Positions 7,042-14,999 of a stretch of 64,000 nucleotides of DNA are shown one piece after another. This DNA comes from Umezawaea sp049997955 (GTDB lineage Bacteria > Actinomycetota > Actinomycetes > Mycobacteriales > Pseudonocardiaceae). Every line of letters begins with the position of its first letter. The stretch's first letter is position 1. The notes beneath the pieces were generated by a model. That model saw only the letters and a list, made by a program, of their open reading frames with translations, ran no database searches and was not told the DNA's origin. The stretch is from the NCBI GenBank assembly GCA_049997955.1, contig JAEBDY010000001.1, forward strand, positions 248,001-312,000, written 5' to 3'. The translations under genes were made by a program, and so were the position numbers.

Positions 7042-8619
7042 ATGGTCTTTCGCAGTCCGTTCCCCGACGTCGTGGTTCCGGACGTCTCCTTGTACGAGTT
7101 GCTGTTCGCGAACGTCGCCGAGCGCGCCGACCAGGTGGCGCTCATCGACGGCGCGTCCGGCGCCGAGATGACCTACGCGCAGCTCGTCGGCGCGATCGAC
7201 AGGGTCGCCGCCGCGCTCGCCGAGAGGGGGATCGGCAAGGGCGACGTGGTGGGCATCCTCAGCCCGAACACGCCGTACTACGCGGTCGTCTTCCACGGCA
7301 TCCTGCGCGCGGGCGCCACCGCCACCACGATCAACGCGCTCTACACCGCGAACGAGGTGGCCGGCCAGTTGGCCGACGCGGGCGCCAAGATGCTGTTCAC
7401 CGTCTCGGTGCTCCTGCCGAACGGCTGGCCCGCGGCCCAGCAGATCGGCCTCACCGCCGACGACGTGGTCGTCCTGGACGGCGCCGAGGGCCACCCCGCG
7501 CTGCCCCACCTGCTGGCGAGCACCGGTCCCGTGCCGGAGGTGACGATCGACCCGGCCGAGGACGTCGCGGTCCTGCCGTACTCCTCGGGCACCACGGGCA
7601 AGGCCAAGGGCGTGATGCTCACGCACCGCAACCTCGTGGCCAACATCGTGCAGAGCGACCCGATCATCAGGATCGGCGGCCACACCCGCATCCTCGCCGT
7701 GCTGCCGTTCTTCCACATCTACGGCATGCAGGTCCTGATGAACAACGGCCTCTACGTCGGCGCCACCGTCGTCACCATGCCGCGCTTCGACCTGCCCGAG
7801 TTCCTGCGCGTCATCGCCGAGCACCGCACCGACCGCGTCTACATCGCACCGCCGGTCGCCGTGGCACTGGCGAAGCACCCGCTGGTCGACCAGTTCGACC
7901 TCTCCGCCATCGACACCATCTTCTCCGGCGCCGCCCCGCTCGACGTCGACCTGGCCGCCGCCGTCCGCAAGCGCTTGGGCTGCAAGGTCCTCCAGGGCTA
8001 CGGCATGACCGAGATGAGCCCGGTCAGCCACGCCATCCCCGAAGGCCGCGACGACATCTCCGTAGGCACCGTGGGCGTCATCTACCCGAACATGGAGAAC
8101 CGCTTCGTCGACCCCGCCACCGGCGAGGACGTCGGCGTGGGTGAACGCGGCGAACTCTGGTGCCGCGGCCCGAACGTCATGAAGGGCTACCTCAACAACG
8201 AGGAAGCCACCGCCGCGACCCTCGACGCGGACGGCTACCTCCACACCGGCGACGTGGCCGTCATCGACGCGGACGGCATCGTCACCATCGTCGACAGGGT
8301 CAAGGAGCTCATCAAGTACAAGGGCTACCAGGTCCCCCCGGCAGAGCTGGAAGCCGTCCTCCTCACCCACCCGCAGATCGCCGACGCCGCAGTCGTGGGC
8401 GTCATCGACGCCGAAGGCGAGGAGGTCCCGAAGGCCTTCGTGGTCCGCCAGGCGGGCGCCGACGACCTCGACGCCGCAGGCGTGATGAGCTTCGTCGCGG
8501 AACGCGTGGCCCCGCACAAGAAGGTGCGCGTCGTGGAATTCATCGAAGCCATCCCGAAATCGGCAGCGGGCAAGATCTTGCGCAAGGACCTCCGGGCTCG
8601 GGAGAAGCAGGGTTCCTGA
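7042..8619 (+). CDS. Acyl-CoA/4-coumarate-CoA ligase family enzyme
   Basis: A 525-residue ANL-superfamily ligase that activates a carboxylic acid as acyl-AMP and transfers it to CoA. The core motifs are all present: YSSGTTGKAKGV (phosphate loop), GYGMTEMSPV, YLHTGDVAVID, VDRVKELIKYKGYQVPPAE (hinge) and PKSAAGKILRKDL with the C-terminal catalytic Lys. The sequence most resembles plant-type 4-coumarate:CoA ligase homologues common in actinobacteria. The true substrate (medium-chain fatty or aromatic acid) is not deducible. ATG 7042 is preceded by TGAGGCAG. It stands alone and ends in a strong terminator. Confidence 0.9.
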   Translation: MVFRSPFPDVVVPDVSLYELLFANVAERADQVALIDGASGAEMTYAQLVGAIDRVAAALAERGIGKGDVVGILSPNTPYYAVVFHGILRAGATATTINALYTANEVAGQLADAGAKMLFTVSVLLPNGWPAAQQIGLTADDVVVLDGAEGHPALPHLLASTGPVPEVTIDPAEDVAVLPYSSGTTGKAKGVMLTHRNLVANIVQSDPIIRIGGHTRILAVLPFFHIYGMQVLMNNGLYVGATVVTMPRFDLPEFLRVIAEHRTDRVYIAPPVAVALAKHPLVDQFDLSAIDTIFSGAAPLDVDLAAAVRKRLGCKVLQGYGMTEMSPVSHAIPEGRDDISVGTVGVIYPNMENRFVDPATGEDVGVGERGELWCRGPNVMKGYLNNEEATAATLDADGYLHTGDVAVIDADGIVTIVDRVKELIKYKGYQVPPAELEAVLLTHPQIADAAVVGVIDAEGEEVPKAFVVRQAGADDLDAAGVMSFVAERVAPHKKVRVVEFIEAIPKSAAGKILRKDLRAREKQGS

Positions 8620-8645
8620 TTTCGACCCGTGCTGGTCGAGTTCTT

Positions 8646-8680
8646 CGAGGCCCCCGACGAGATCGTTGTCGGGGGCCTCG
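8646..8680 (+). terminator. Strong hairpin terminator after the ligase gene
   Basis: CGAGGCCCCCGAC (8646-8658) pairs perfectly over 13 bp with 8668-8680 around a 9-base loop. The remaining intergenic sequence to 8938 shows nothing else I recognise. Confidence 0.75.
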
Positions 8681-8938
8681 TCATGTGCTCTGCCTGGGGA
8701 AAGTCGGCTCGGGGGAAGAGTTGTCGTCGAGGTCGTGGGCTTTCGGGGTGATGGGTGAACGTGGCGGTCGCGTTTTACTGCGTTGCTTGGGCCGTGGCCT
8801 TGAAGTGGTTGTTTCGAGTGGTGATCAGGTGGGGCGTGTAGCGGTTGAGGACCGTTGGTTTCGCGATGGTGCCAAATGGGTGGAGCGGGGCGGTTAAATC
8901 AATTGCGTCGCGTACCTCCGCGGTCATCCGTGACCTCG

Positions 8939-9004
8939 TGTGAGACAGCTTGACTCATAGGTGGGACTGGTGGGAGTCTCTCTGTGAGACAAGTTGACTC
9001 ATAG
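8939..9004. promoter_or_regulatory. Two tandem palindromic operators upstream of the dioxygenase operon
   Basis: Two 22-bp direct repeats begin at 8939 and 8983, exactly 44 bp apart (about four helical turns), differing at only two positions. Each contains a near-palindrome. In the second it is TGAGACAAGTTGACTCA, symmetric except at three positions; in the first the centre is AGCT instead of AAGT. Size and symmetry suit a dimeric repressor of TetR type (inference). The second site ends 14 bases before the start codon at 9019, so occupancy would block transcription. No such regulator gene is in this window. Confidence 0.75.
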
Positions 9005-9018
9005 TTGAAGGGCGTGGT

Positions 9019-9744
9019 GTGGTCATCGAGCGGCGAAGCGTGCGTGATCGCGTGCGGCGGCGGGTTCTGTCGACCGTGTTGGGGTCCATCGACAACCGGC
9101 GTTATTTCCGCCAGGGCAACGGAACCGGTGCGCGCCAGGCCACGGCGGCGTCCAGTCCGGGGCCCTACTACATCGCGGATCCGTTGGTGCGGCGCGATGT
9201 GCGGGAAGATCGGGACGGGTTGCCGTTGTCGCTGCGGGTTCGCACGGTGGACGCCCGCACGCTCCAACCCCTGGCGGGGGTGAGCGTCGAGATCTGGCAC
9301 TGCGACGCGTCCGGGACCTACTCGGGGTACCAGGCGTACGACCCCGACAAGTTCCCGAACATGCCGTTGATGATCCTGCGGCGCTACCGGCCCACGGACA
9401 CGGCGACGTTCCTGCGCGGTCGGCAGGTGGCCGACGACGACGGCACCGTCGAGTTCCTGACGATCGTGCCCGGCTGGTACACGCCGCGGACCCTGCACAT
9501 CCACTACCGGGCGTTCCTCGACGGCGTGGACCTCCTGACGACCGAGTTCTACTTCCCTGACGAGTTCTCGGCGCGGGTGCAGGCCTCGCCGCCGTACGAC
9601 CGGCGCGGGCGCAGTCCTTTCGTCAACGACAACGACATCGAGATCCGCATGGCCAAGGGATCTCCCGGTAGTTGGCTCGACATCAGTGAGACGGCCGACG
9701 GCGCGGTGGGGACCATCACCGTCAAGGTAGGGGGAGACCGATGA
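9019..9744 (+). CDS. Intradiol ring-cleavage dioxygenase family protein
   Basis: A 241-residue protein with the catechol-type intradiol dioxygenase fold, which cleaves aromatic diols between the hydroxyls using non-heme Fe(III). Fe ligands can be assigned from EIWHCDASGTYSGY (Tyr) and GWYTPRTLHIHYR (Tyr and two His). GPYYIADPLVRRDV precedes them. The N-terminal dimerisation domain of true catechol dioxygenases is missing, as in the shorter protocatechuate-like or secreted relatives. The basic start shows no secretion signal. GTG start at 9019. The stop overlaps the ATG of the next SDR gene (ATGA), so the two form an operon controlled from the operators at 8939-9004. Confidence 0.82.
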   Translation: MVIERRSVRDRVRRRVLSTVLGSIDNRRYFRQGNGTGARQATAASSPGPYYIADPLVRRDVREDRDGLPLSLRVRTVDARTLQPLAGVSVEIWHCDASGTYSGYQAYDPDKFPNMPLMILRRYRPTDTATFLRGRQVADDDGTVEFLTIVPGWYTPRTLHIHYRAFLDGVDLLTTEFYFPDEFSARVQASPPYDRRGRSPFVNDNDIEIRMAKGSPGSWLDISETADGAVGTITVKVGGDR

Positions 9745-10598
9745 CCAGGACCGCTGTGATCACCGGTGCGGCGGGTGGGCTCGGCACGGCCATCGCCCGC
9801 CAGTTGCTGGCCGCCGGGATCCGCGTCGTCGTCCTGACCCGCGACGAGGACAGCGCTCGCGCGGCCGATCAGGCGCTGCGCCAGGGGAGTGGCGGTGACC
9901 TGCTGGTCGGCGCGCACCACGGGAGCCTGCTCGTCCGGGACGACATCCGTTCCCTCGCCAAGGAACTCGCCGCTCGGCCGGAGCGGATCGACATCCTCGT
10001 CAACAACGCGGGCGCGGCTTTCCCCACCTACGCCGAAACCCCCGATGGCGGTGAACGAACGCACGTCGTCAACCACCACGCGCCCTTCCTGCTGACGCAC
10101 CTGCTGCTCGCGAACGGGGCGCTGGCCCCGGAAGCGCGCATCGTCAACGTTTCCAGCGGTTTGGAGAAGCGGGGCAAGCTCGACCGCGACGCACCGGACG
10201 TCCTGGGGACCTCGTGGCGGGACCGCTTCGGGCAGGTGCCGGTGTACGGGACCGCGAAACTGCTGAACCTGCTCGCGACGGCCGAACTGGCTCGACGGCT
10301 GCCCGCGGGGATGAGCGCGTACAGCGCCTCCCCCGGCGTCGTCAGAACCGGCTTCAACGCCAACGCGGGCGGTGCCATGAAGCTGTTCGCCAAGGTGGCC
10401 GGCGTCTTCTCGGTGACGCCGGAGGTGGGCGCGAGGACGCCGGTGTACCTGGCGGCGAGCAGGTACGCGCCCGGTCCGAGCGGGGGGTTCTTCGCGAACG
10501 CCGAGCAGGCCACGCCGTCGGAGCAGGCTCGGGACCCGGCGCTGGCCGGGGAGGTCTACCGGCGCACCGCGGAGGAACTGGACGTCCAGCCGCTGTAG
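9741..10598 (+). CDS. SDR oxidoreductase, retinol-dehydrogenase-like
   Basis: A 285-residue short-chain dehydrogenase. TGAAGGLG binds the nucleotide, NNAG is present, the catalytic Ser is in IVNVSSG and the active-site pair is YGTAK. The extended C-terminal region resembles the WW-domain oxidoreductase/retinol-dehydrogenase-like group. ATG overlaps the stop of the dioxygenase gene (9741-9744), so both proteins should be made together. A joint role in degrading or modifying an aromatic compound is a reasonable inference. Confidence 0.85.
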   Translation: MTRTAVITGAAGGLGTAIARQLLAAGIRVVVLTRDEDSARAADQALRQGSGGDLLVGAHHGSLLVRDDIRSLAKELAARPERIDILVNNAGAAFPTYAETPDGGERTHVVNHHAPFLLTHLLLANGALAPEARIVNVSSGLEKRGKLDRDAPDVLGTSWRDRFGQVPVYGTAKLLNLLATAELARRLPAGMSAYSASPGVVRTGFNANAGGAMKLFAKVAGVFSVTPEVGARTPVYLAASRYAPGPSGGFFANAEQATPSEQARDPALAGEVYRRTAEELDVQPL

Positions 10599-10690
10599 CC
10601 GGTGCTGGGGCGAAGGTGCGCCCGTGTCGCCAAGCCCCACCCCGGGAGCTGTGACCGGCGGCGTCACGGTCCTGTTGGCCTCCGACCGGT

Positions 10691-10729
10691 GTGGCGCCGC
10701 CCTCGCCCGGCTCGCGGGCGCGGCGCCAC
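10691..10729 (+). terminator. Hairpin between the dioxygenase operon and gpm
   Basis: GTGGCGCCGC (10691-10700) pairs perfectly with 10720-10729; a smaller CGCCCG/CGGGCG pair can form inside the loop. It lies immediately upstream of the gpm -10 box, with no T-run, and likely separates the two units. Confidence 0.55.
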
Positions 10730-10733
10730 CCCT

Positions 10734-10739
10734 TAGGCT
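10734..10739 (+). promoter_or_regulatory. Leaderless -10 box of gpm
   Basis: TAGGCT ends six bases before ATG 10746, so transcription should start at or next to the A of the start codon. No ribosome-binding site is present. Confidence 0.65.
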
Positions 10740-10745
10740 GACCGC

Positions 10746-11492
10746 ATGTCTGTGGGAACGCTGATCCTGCTCCGCCACGGCGAGAGCGTGTGGAACGCCG
10801 AGAACCTGTTCACCGGCTGGGTGGACGTGCCCCTGTCGGAGAAGGGCGTCGCCGAGGCGAAGCGCGGTGGCGAGCTGCTGAAGGCGGCGGGTGTGCTGCC
10901 GGAGGTGCTGCACACGTCGCTGATGCGCCGCGCGATCTCGACGGCGAACCTCGCCCTCGACGCCGCCGACCGGCACTGGATCCCGGTGAAGCGGGACTGG
11001 CGCCTCAACGAGCGGCACTACGGCGCGTTGCAGGGCAAGAACAAGAAGCAGACGCTGGAGGAGTTCGGCGAGGAGCAGTTCATGCTCTGGCGCCGGTCCT
11101 ACGACACCCCGCCGCCGCCCATCGCGCCCGGCGCCGAGTACAGCCAGGACGCCGACCCGCGCTACGCGGACCTCGGCCCCGACCTGCCGCTGACGGAGTG
11201 CCTGCTCGACGTGGTGAAGCGGATGATCCCGTACTGGGAGTCCTCGATCGTCCCCGACCTGCGCGAGGGCAAGACCGTGCTGGTCACGGCGCACGGCAAC
11301 TCGCTGCGGGCGCTGGTGAAGCACCTCGACGGCATCTCCGACGACGACATCGCGGGCCTCAACATCCCGACCGGCATCCCGCTGCGCTACGACCTGGACG
11401 AGGCGCTGCAGCCGATCACGCGGGGCGGCCTCTACCTCGACCCGGACGCGGCGGCGGACGCCATCAAGGCCGTGGCCAACCAGGGCCGCTAG
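10746..11492 (+). CDS. gpmA: 2,3-bisphosphoglycerate-dependent phosphoglycerate mutase
   Basis: Glycolytic enzyme interconverting 3- and 2-phosphoglycerate. The 248-residue length is standard. LLRHGESVWNAENLFTGW contains the phospho-accepting His, LNERHYGALQGKNK is the substrate loop and VTAHGNSLRALVKHL has the second catalytic His. The insert between catalytic parts marks the cofactor-dependent mutase rather than a general phosphatase. In mycobacteria the same gene lies between mshA and senX3, as here. Probably translated from a leaderless message. Confidence 0.96.
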   Translation: MSVGTLILLRHGESVWNAENLFTGWVDVPLSEKGVAEAKRGGELLKAAGVLPEVLHTSLMRRAISTANLALDAADRHWIPVKRDWRLNERHYGALQGKNKKQTLEEFGEEQFMLWRRSYDTPPPPIAPGAEYSQDADPRYADLGPDLPLTECLLDVVKRMIPYWESSIVPDLREGKTVLVTAHGNSLRALVKHLDGISDDDIAGLNIPTGIPLRYDLDEALQPITRGGLYLDPDAAADAIKAVANQGR

Positions 11493-11495
11493 GAC

Positions 11496-12122
11496 CTAGA
11501 CCAGGCCCAGCTCACGGGCCCGCGATCCCGCCTGGAAGCGGGACGTGGCGCCCATGGCGGTCATCAGCTCGGCCACGCGGCGGCGGTACGTGCGCAGGGA
11601 CAGCCCCAGCGCGCGTGCCGCCGCCTCGTCCGTCAGGCCGTCGTTCAACGCCGTGAGGATGCCCGGCGTCAACGGCCGCAGCTCCACCATGGACGCGTCG
11701 TGCACCGCCAGGGGGCTGGCGGCCCGCCAGGCGGCCTCGTAGAGCGCGTGGATGCCCTGCACGGCCTCCGGGGCGGAGATGACGCTGTAGGACCGCTCAC
11801 CGCGGGACGTGTCGCCCGCCAGGATCACGAAGCGGCTGCCGAGCAGCAGCGTCTCGTTCAGCTCGTCCGGGGACACCCGGACCTCCGCGCCGTGCTCGGC
11901 CATCACGTGCGCGTGCTGCGACCACGTCGGGTCGAGCATCGCGCTGAGCCGGTACATCTTCCGCAGCCGCTTGAGCCGCCTCGGGTCCTTCGGGGACTCC
12001 GCGTTGGTCGCCCACCACGTGTAGAGCGAGTTCGCCGCGCACGCCAGCTCGTCGACGTCGAACAGGTGACCGGCACGTTCGAACAGCTCGCGCTCGCCGT
12101 GCACCACCTCGATCAGGTCCAT
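11496..12122 (-). CDS. LuxR-type helix-turn-helix transcriptional regulator
   Basis: A 208-residue regulator. The C-terminus is a GerE/LuxR-type helix-turn-helix: LTDEAAARALGLSLRTYRRR (recognition helix) followed by VAELMTAMGATSRFQAG. The N-terminal 140 residues are helical and of unknown ligand; they resemble the TrmB-like sensor part of actinobacterial regulators of this type (weak). It begins at ATG 12122, 66 bases from the divergent aldo/keto reductase gene at 12189, which it probably controls. A CATGCT box six bases before its ATG suggests a leaderless transcript. It converges on gpm with only three bases between stops. Confidence 0.8.
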   Translation of the reverse strand: MDLIEVVHGERELFERAGHLFDVDELACAANSLYTWWATNAESPKDPRRLKRLRKMYRLSAMLDPTWSQHAHVMAEHGAEVRVSPDELNETLLLGSRFVILAGDTSRGERSYSVISAPEAVQGIHALYEAAWRAASPLAVHDASMVELRPLTPGILTALNDGLTDEAAARALGLSLRTYRRRVAELMTAMGATSRFQAGSRARELGLV

Positions 12123-12188
12123 GGTCCGAGCATGGCAGCTTGTGGCCACGAGGTGCGGGCCGTGGACACTTCCGGCCACCCTTGGGGC

Positions 12189-12989
12189 ATGGACTTGAAG
12201 GTGAAGCGAATCGGCTACGGCGCCATGCAGCTGGCGGGCCCCAACGTGTTCGGCCCGCCGAAGGACCCCGACCAGGCCCGCGCGGTGCTGCGGCGCGCGG
12301 TCGAGCTGGGCGTCGACCACATCGACACCAGCGACTACTACGGCCCGCACGTCGTGAACGACCTCATCCGCGAGGCGCTGCACCCGTACCCCGAGGACCT
12401 CGTGCTGGTCACGAAGGTCGGCGCGCGCCGCGACGAGGCGGGCGCGTGGCGGCCCGCGCTGTCGCCGGACGAGCTGCGCTCGGCCGTGCACGACAACCTG
12501 CGCCGCCTGCGGGTGGACGCGATCGACGTCGTCAACTTCCGGGTGATGGACGAGGGCAGCTCCGTCCGGGAGGGCTTCTCCGCACTCGCCGACCTCCAGC
12601 GCGACGGGGTGATCAAGCACCTCGGCGTCAGCAACGCCACCATGGCGCAGCTGGCCGAGGCGCGGGCGATCGCGCCGGTGGTGTGCGTGCAGAACCAGTT
12701 CAACCTCGCCCAGCGCGAGGACGAGGCGATGGTGGAGGAGTGCGCCGCCCAGGACATCGCCTACGTGCCGTTCTTCCCGCTTGGCGGCTTCCAGCCGCTC
12801 GACCTGGAACACCTCGAAGCGGTCGCGGAGCGGCACGGCGCGACCCCCCGCCAGGTGGCGCTGGCGTGGCTGCTGCACCGCTCCCCGAACATCCTCCTGA
12901 TCCCCGGCACGTCCTCCGTGGCGCACCTGGAGGAGAACTTGGCGGCGGGCGGGTTGCGGCTGTCCGAAGAGGACCTCGCCGAGTTCTGA
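12189..12989 (+). CDS. Aldo/keto reductase, YdbC-like
   Basis: A 266-residue TIM-barrel NADPH-dependent reductase. GYGAMQLAG starts the barrel, HIDTSDYYGP holds the catalytic Asp and Tyr, LVTKVG holds the Lys and LGVSNATM is the family signature. The usual catalytic His region reads IDVVNFRVMD, so the His of the Asp-Tyr-Lys-His tetrad is replaced, a trait I associate with the YdbC branch. Substrate unknown. ATG 12189 faces the LuxR-type regulator across 66 bases. CACCCT six bases before ATG may be a leaderless -10. Confidence 0.85.
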   Translation: MDLKVKRIGYGAMQLAGPNVFGPPKDPDQARAVLRRAVELGVDHIDTSDYYGPHVVNDLIREALHPYPEDLVLVTKVGARRDEAGAWRPALSPDELRSAVHDNLRRLRVDAIDVVNFRVMDEGSSVREGFSALADLQRDGVIKHLGVSNATMAQLAEARAIAPVVCVQNQFNLAQREDEAMVEECAAQDIAYVPFFPLGGFQPLDLEHLEAVAERHGATPRQVALAWLLHRSPNILLIPGTSSVAHLEENLAAGGLRLSEEDLAEF

Positions 12990-13110
12990 ACCCCGGATGG
13001 ACACGACTGGGTGAACACGGGCTGGCCGGGTGGCGAACAAGGCCACCGAAGGGTGTCGCGGGAGTCACGGTTGACCGTTCCGCACTAGGCCGCGACCCCC
13101 CTGACCTGCC

Positions 13111-13116
13111 TACACT
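13111..13116 (+). promoter_or_regulatory. Leaderless -10 box of senX3
   Basis: TACACT ends six bases before GTG 13123. Farther upstream, GTGAACA (13011-13017) and GCGAACA (13033-13039) lie exactly 22 bp apart and could be a phosphate-box-like repeat for RegX3 autoregulation (weak inference). Confidence 0.6.
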
Positions 13117-13122
13117 TCGGTC

Positions 13123-14295
13123 GTGACCGCAATGGGTTACCTCGCACTGGTGGTCGGCCTCCTGCTGACCGGCGGCGCGGCCTTCGTGATCGGCCGCGCC
13201 ACGGTCCGCAAGCAGGCCTCGGCCACGACCGGACTGACCGTCGCCGACCTCATGGCGATGGTCGTCCAGTCGTCCCACGACGGCATCGTCGTCCTCAACG
13301 GCTTCGGCGACGTGGTGCTGAACAACGCCCGCGCCGAGGAACTGGGGGTCGTGCGCAACAACCGCGCCGACGACCGGGCGCGCCGGGCCGCCGAGATCGT
13401 CCGGCGGACCGGTGAGGTGGTGCACGTCGACCTGTCGCCGCTGGAGGTCAAGGGCCGCCAGGCGGAGGCCGTGCACGCGCGGGTGAAGGTGCTGACCGAG
13501 GGCTTCACCGTCGTGGACGCCTCCGACGAGTCGGAGGCGGTGCGGCTGGAGGCGACGCGGCGGGACTTCGTGGCGAACGTCAGCCACGAGCTGAAGACGC
13601 CCGTTGGCGCGCTCGCGCTGCTCGCCGAGGCCGTGCTGGACGCCGTGGACGACGAGGAGCAGGTCCGGAAGTTCAGCGCGAAGATGATGCAGGAGGCGAC
13701 CAGGCTCGGCACGCTCGTGACCGAGCTGATCGCGCTGTCCCGGCTGCAGGGCGCGGAGAAGCTGCCCGAGCTGACCGCCGTCGAGGTCGACACCGTGGTG
13801 TCCGAGGCGCTGGGCCGGTCGCGGCTGACCGCCGAGTCCTCCGGCATCGAGATCGGCAGCGACGAACCCGGCGGCCTCCTCGTCGAGGGCGACCGGATGC
13901 TGCTGGTCACGGCGTTGAGCAACCTCCTGGACAACGCGGTCGCCTACTCCCCGCCCGGCAGCCCGGTGTCGATCAGCCGCAGGCTCGTCGACGGGTTCGT
14001 GGAGATCGCCGTGACCGACCGCGGCATCGGCATCGCCGAGGACCAGCAGATCCGCGTGTTCGAGCGCTTCTACCGCGTCGACCGGGCCCGCTCGCGGGCC
14101 ACCGGCGGCACCGGCCTCGGGCTGGCCATCGTCAAGCACGTCGCGCTGAACCACGGCGGCGACGTGAAGCTGTGGAGCCTGCCGGGCACCGGCTCGACGT
14201 TCACCCTCCGCATCCCGGCCCACCTCGACCAGGTGGAGCGGGTCCCGACCCTGCCCGAGCAGGAACTCGCCACAACGCACGGAGGAGAGCTGTGA
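13123..14295 (+). CDS. senX3: Sensor histidine kinase SenX3 (phosphate sensing)
   Basis: Membrane histidine kinase partner of RegX3, controlling the phosphate-starvation response. Of 390 residues, the first 25 form a single hydrophobic anchor (LALVVGLLLTGGAAFVIG). A PAS-like segment (MVVQSSHDGIVVLNGFGDVV) follows. The H-box is RRDFVANVSHELKTPVGAL. The N-box LSNLLDNAVAYSPPG and the ATP lid TGGTGLGLAIVKHVALNHGG complete the kinase. The short N-terminus without a large extracellular sensor is typical of SenX3. Its stop overlaps the GTG of regX3 by four bases. Confidence 0.95.
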   Translation: MTAMGYLALVVGLLLTGGAAFVIGRATVRKQASATTGLTVADLMAMVVQSSHDGIVVLNGFGDVVLNNARAEELGVVRNNRADDRARRAAEIVRRTGEVVHVDLSPLEVKGRQAEAVHARVKVLTEGFTVVDASDESEAVRLEATRRDFVANVSHELKTPVGALALLAEAVLDAVDDEEQVRKFSAKMMQEATRLGTLVTELIALSRLQGAEKLPELTAVEVDTVVSEALGRSRLTAESSGIEIGSDEPGGLLVEGDRMLLVTALSNLLDNAVAYSPPGSPVSISRRLVDGFVEIAVTDRGIGIAEDQQIRVFERFYRVDRARSRATGGTGLGLAIVKHVALNHGGDVKLWSLPGTGSTFTLRIPAHLDQVERVPTLPEQELATTHGGEL

Positions 14296-14972
14296 CCAGG
14301 GTGCTCATCGTGGAGGACGAGGAGTCCTTCGCCGATCCGCTCGCCTTCCTGCTCCGCAAGGAGGGCTTCACCGCCGCCCTCGCCGCGACCGGGCAGGAGG
14401 CGCTGGAGGAGTTCGACCGCAACGGCGCCGACATCGTGCTGCTCGACCTGATGCTTCCGGGCATGAGCGGCACGGACGTGTGCAAGCAGCTGCGCCAGCG
14501 GTCCGCCGTACCGGTGATCATGGTCACTGCGCGGGACAGCGAGATCGACAAGGTCGTCGGCCTCGAACTGGGCGCGGACGACTACGTCACCAAGCCCTAC
14601 TCGGCCCGCGAGCTGATCGCCCGCATCCGCGCGGTGCTCCGCCGCGGCGGCGAGGCCGAGGAGCTGTTGCCGCAGGTGCTGGAGGCGGGGCCGGTCCGGA
14701 TGGACGTCGAGCGGCACGTCGTCACGGTCGAGGGTGTCGAGGTGAGCCTGCCCCTCAAGGAGTTCGACCTCCTGGAGTACCTGCTCCGCAACGTGGGTCG
14801 GGTGCTCACCAGGGGCCAGCTCATCGACCGGGTGTGGGGCGCGGACTACGTCGGCGACACGAAGACGCTCGACGTGCACGTCAAGCGCCTGCGGTCGAAG
14901 ATCGAGCCCGATCCGTCGGTGCCCAAGCACCTCGTCACGGTCCGGGGTCTCGGTTACAAGTTCGAGTCCTGA
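14292..14972 (+). CDS. regX3: Response regulator RegX3
   Basis: OmpR/PhoB-family regulator of 226 residues. The receiver domain starts VTRVLIVEDEESFADP, the phospho-acceptor Asp lies in DIVLLDLMLPGMSG, the switch Thr is in MVTARD and the Lys is in DDYVTKPYSARE. The C-terminal winged helix includes LKEFDLLEYLLRNVGRVLTR and the TLDVHVKRLRSKIE recognition helix. The GTG start is embedded in the senX3 stop (GTGA), with GGAGGAGAG just upstream. RegX3 binds DNA in response to phosphate limitation. Confidence 0.95.
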   Translation: MTRVLIVEDEESFADPLAFLLRKEGFTAALAATGQEALEEFDRNGADIVLLDLMLPGMSGTDVCKQLRQRSAVPVIMVTARDSEIDKVVGLELGADDYVTKPYSARELIARIRAVLRRGGEAEELLPQVLEAGPVRMDVERHVVTVEGVEVSLPLKEFDLLEYLLRNVGRVLTRGQLIDRVWGADYVGDTKTLDVHVKRLRSKIEPDPSVPKHLVTVRGLGYKFES

Positions 14973-14986
14973 GGGGGCCGACCGGG

Positions 14987-14992
14987 TACGGT
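14987..14992 (+). promoter_or_regulatory. Leaderless -10 box of the Ppx gene
   Basis: TACGGT ends seven bases before GTG 15000 and overlaps the short gap after regX3. This supports GTG 15000 over the GTG inside the box at 14991. Confidence 0.6.
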
Positions 14993-14999
14993 GCACCGC

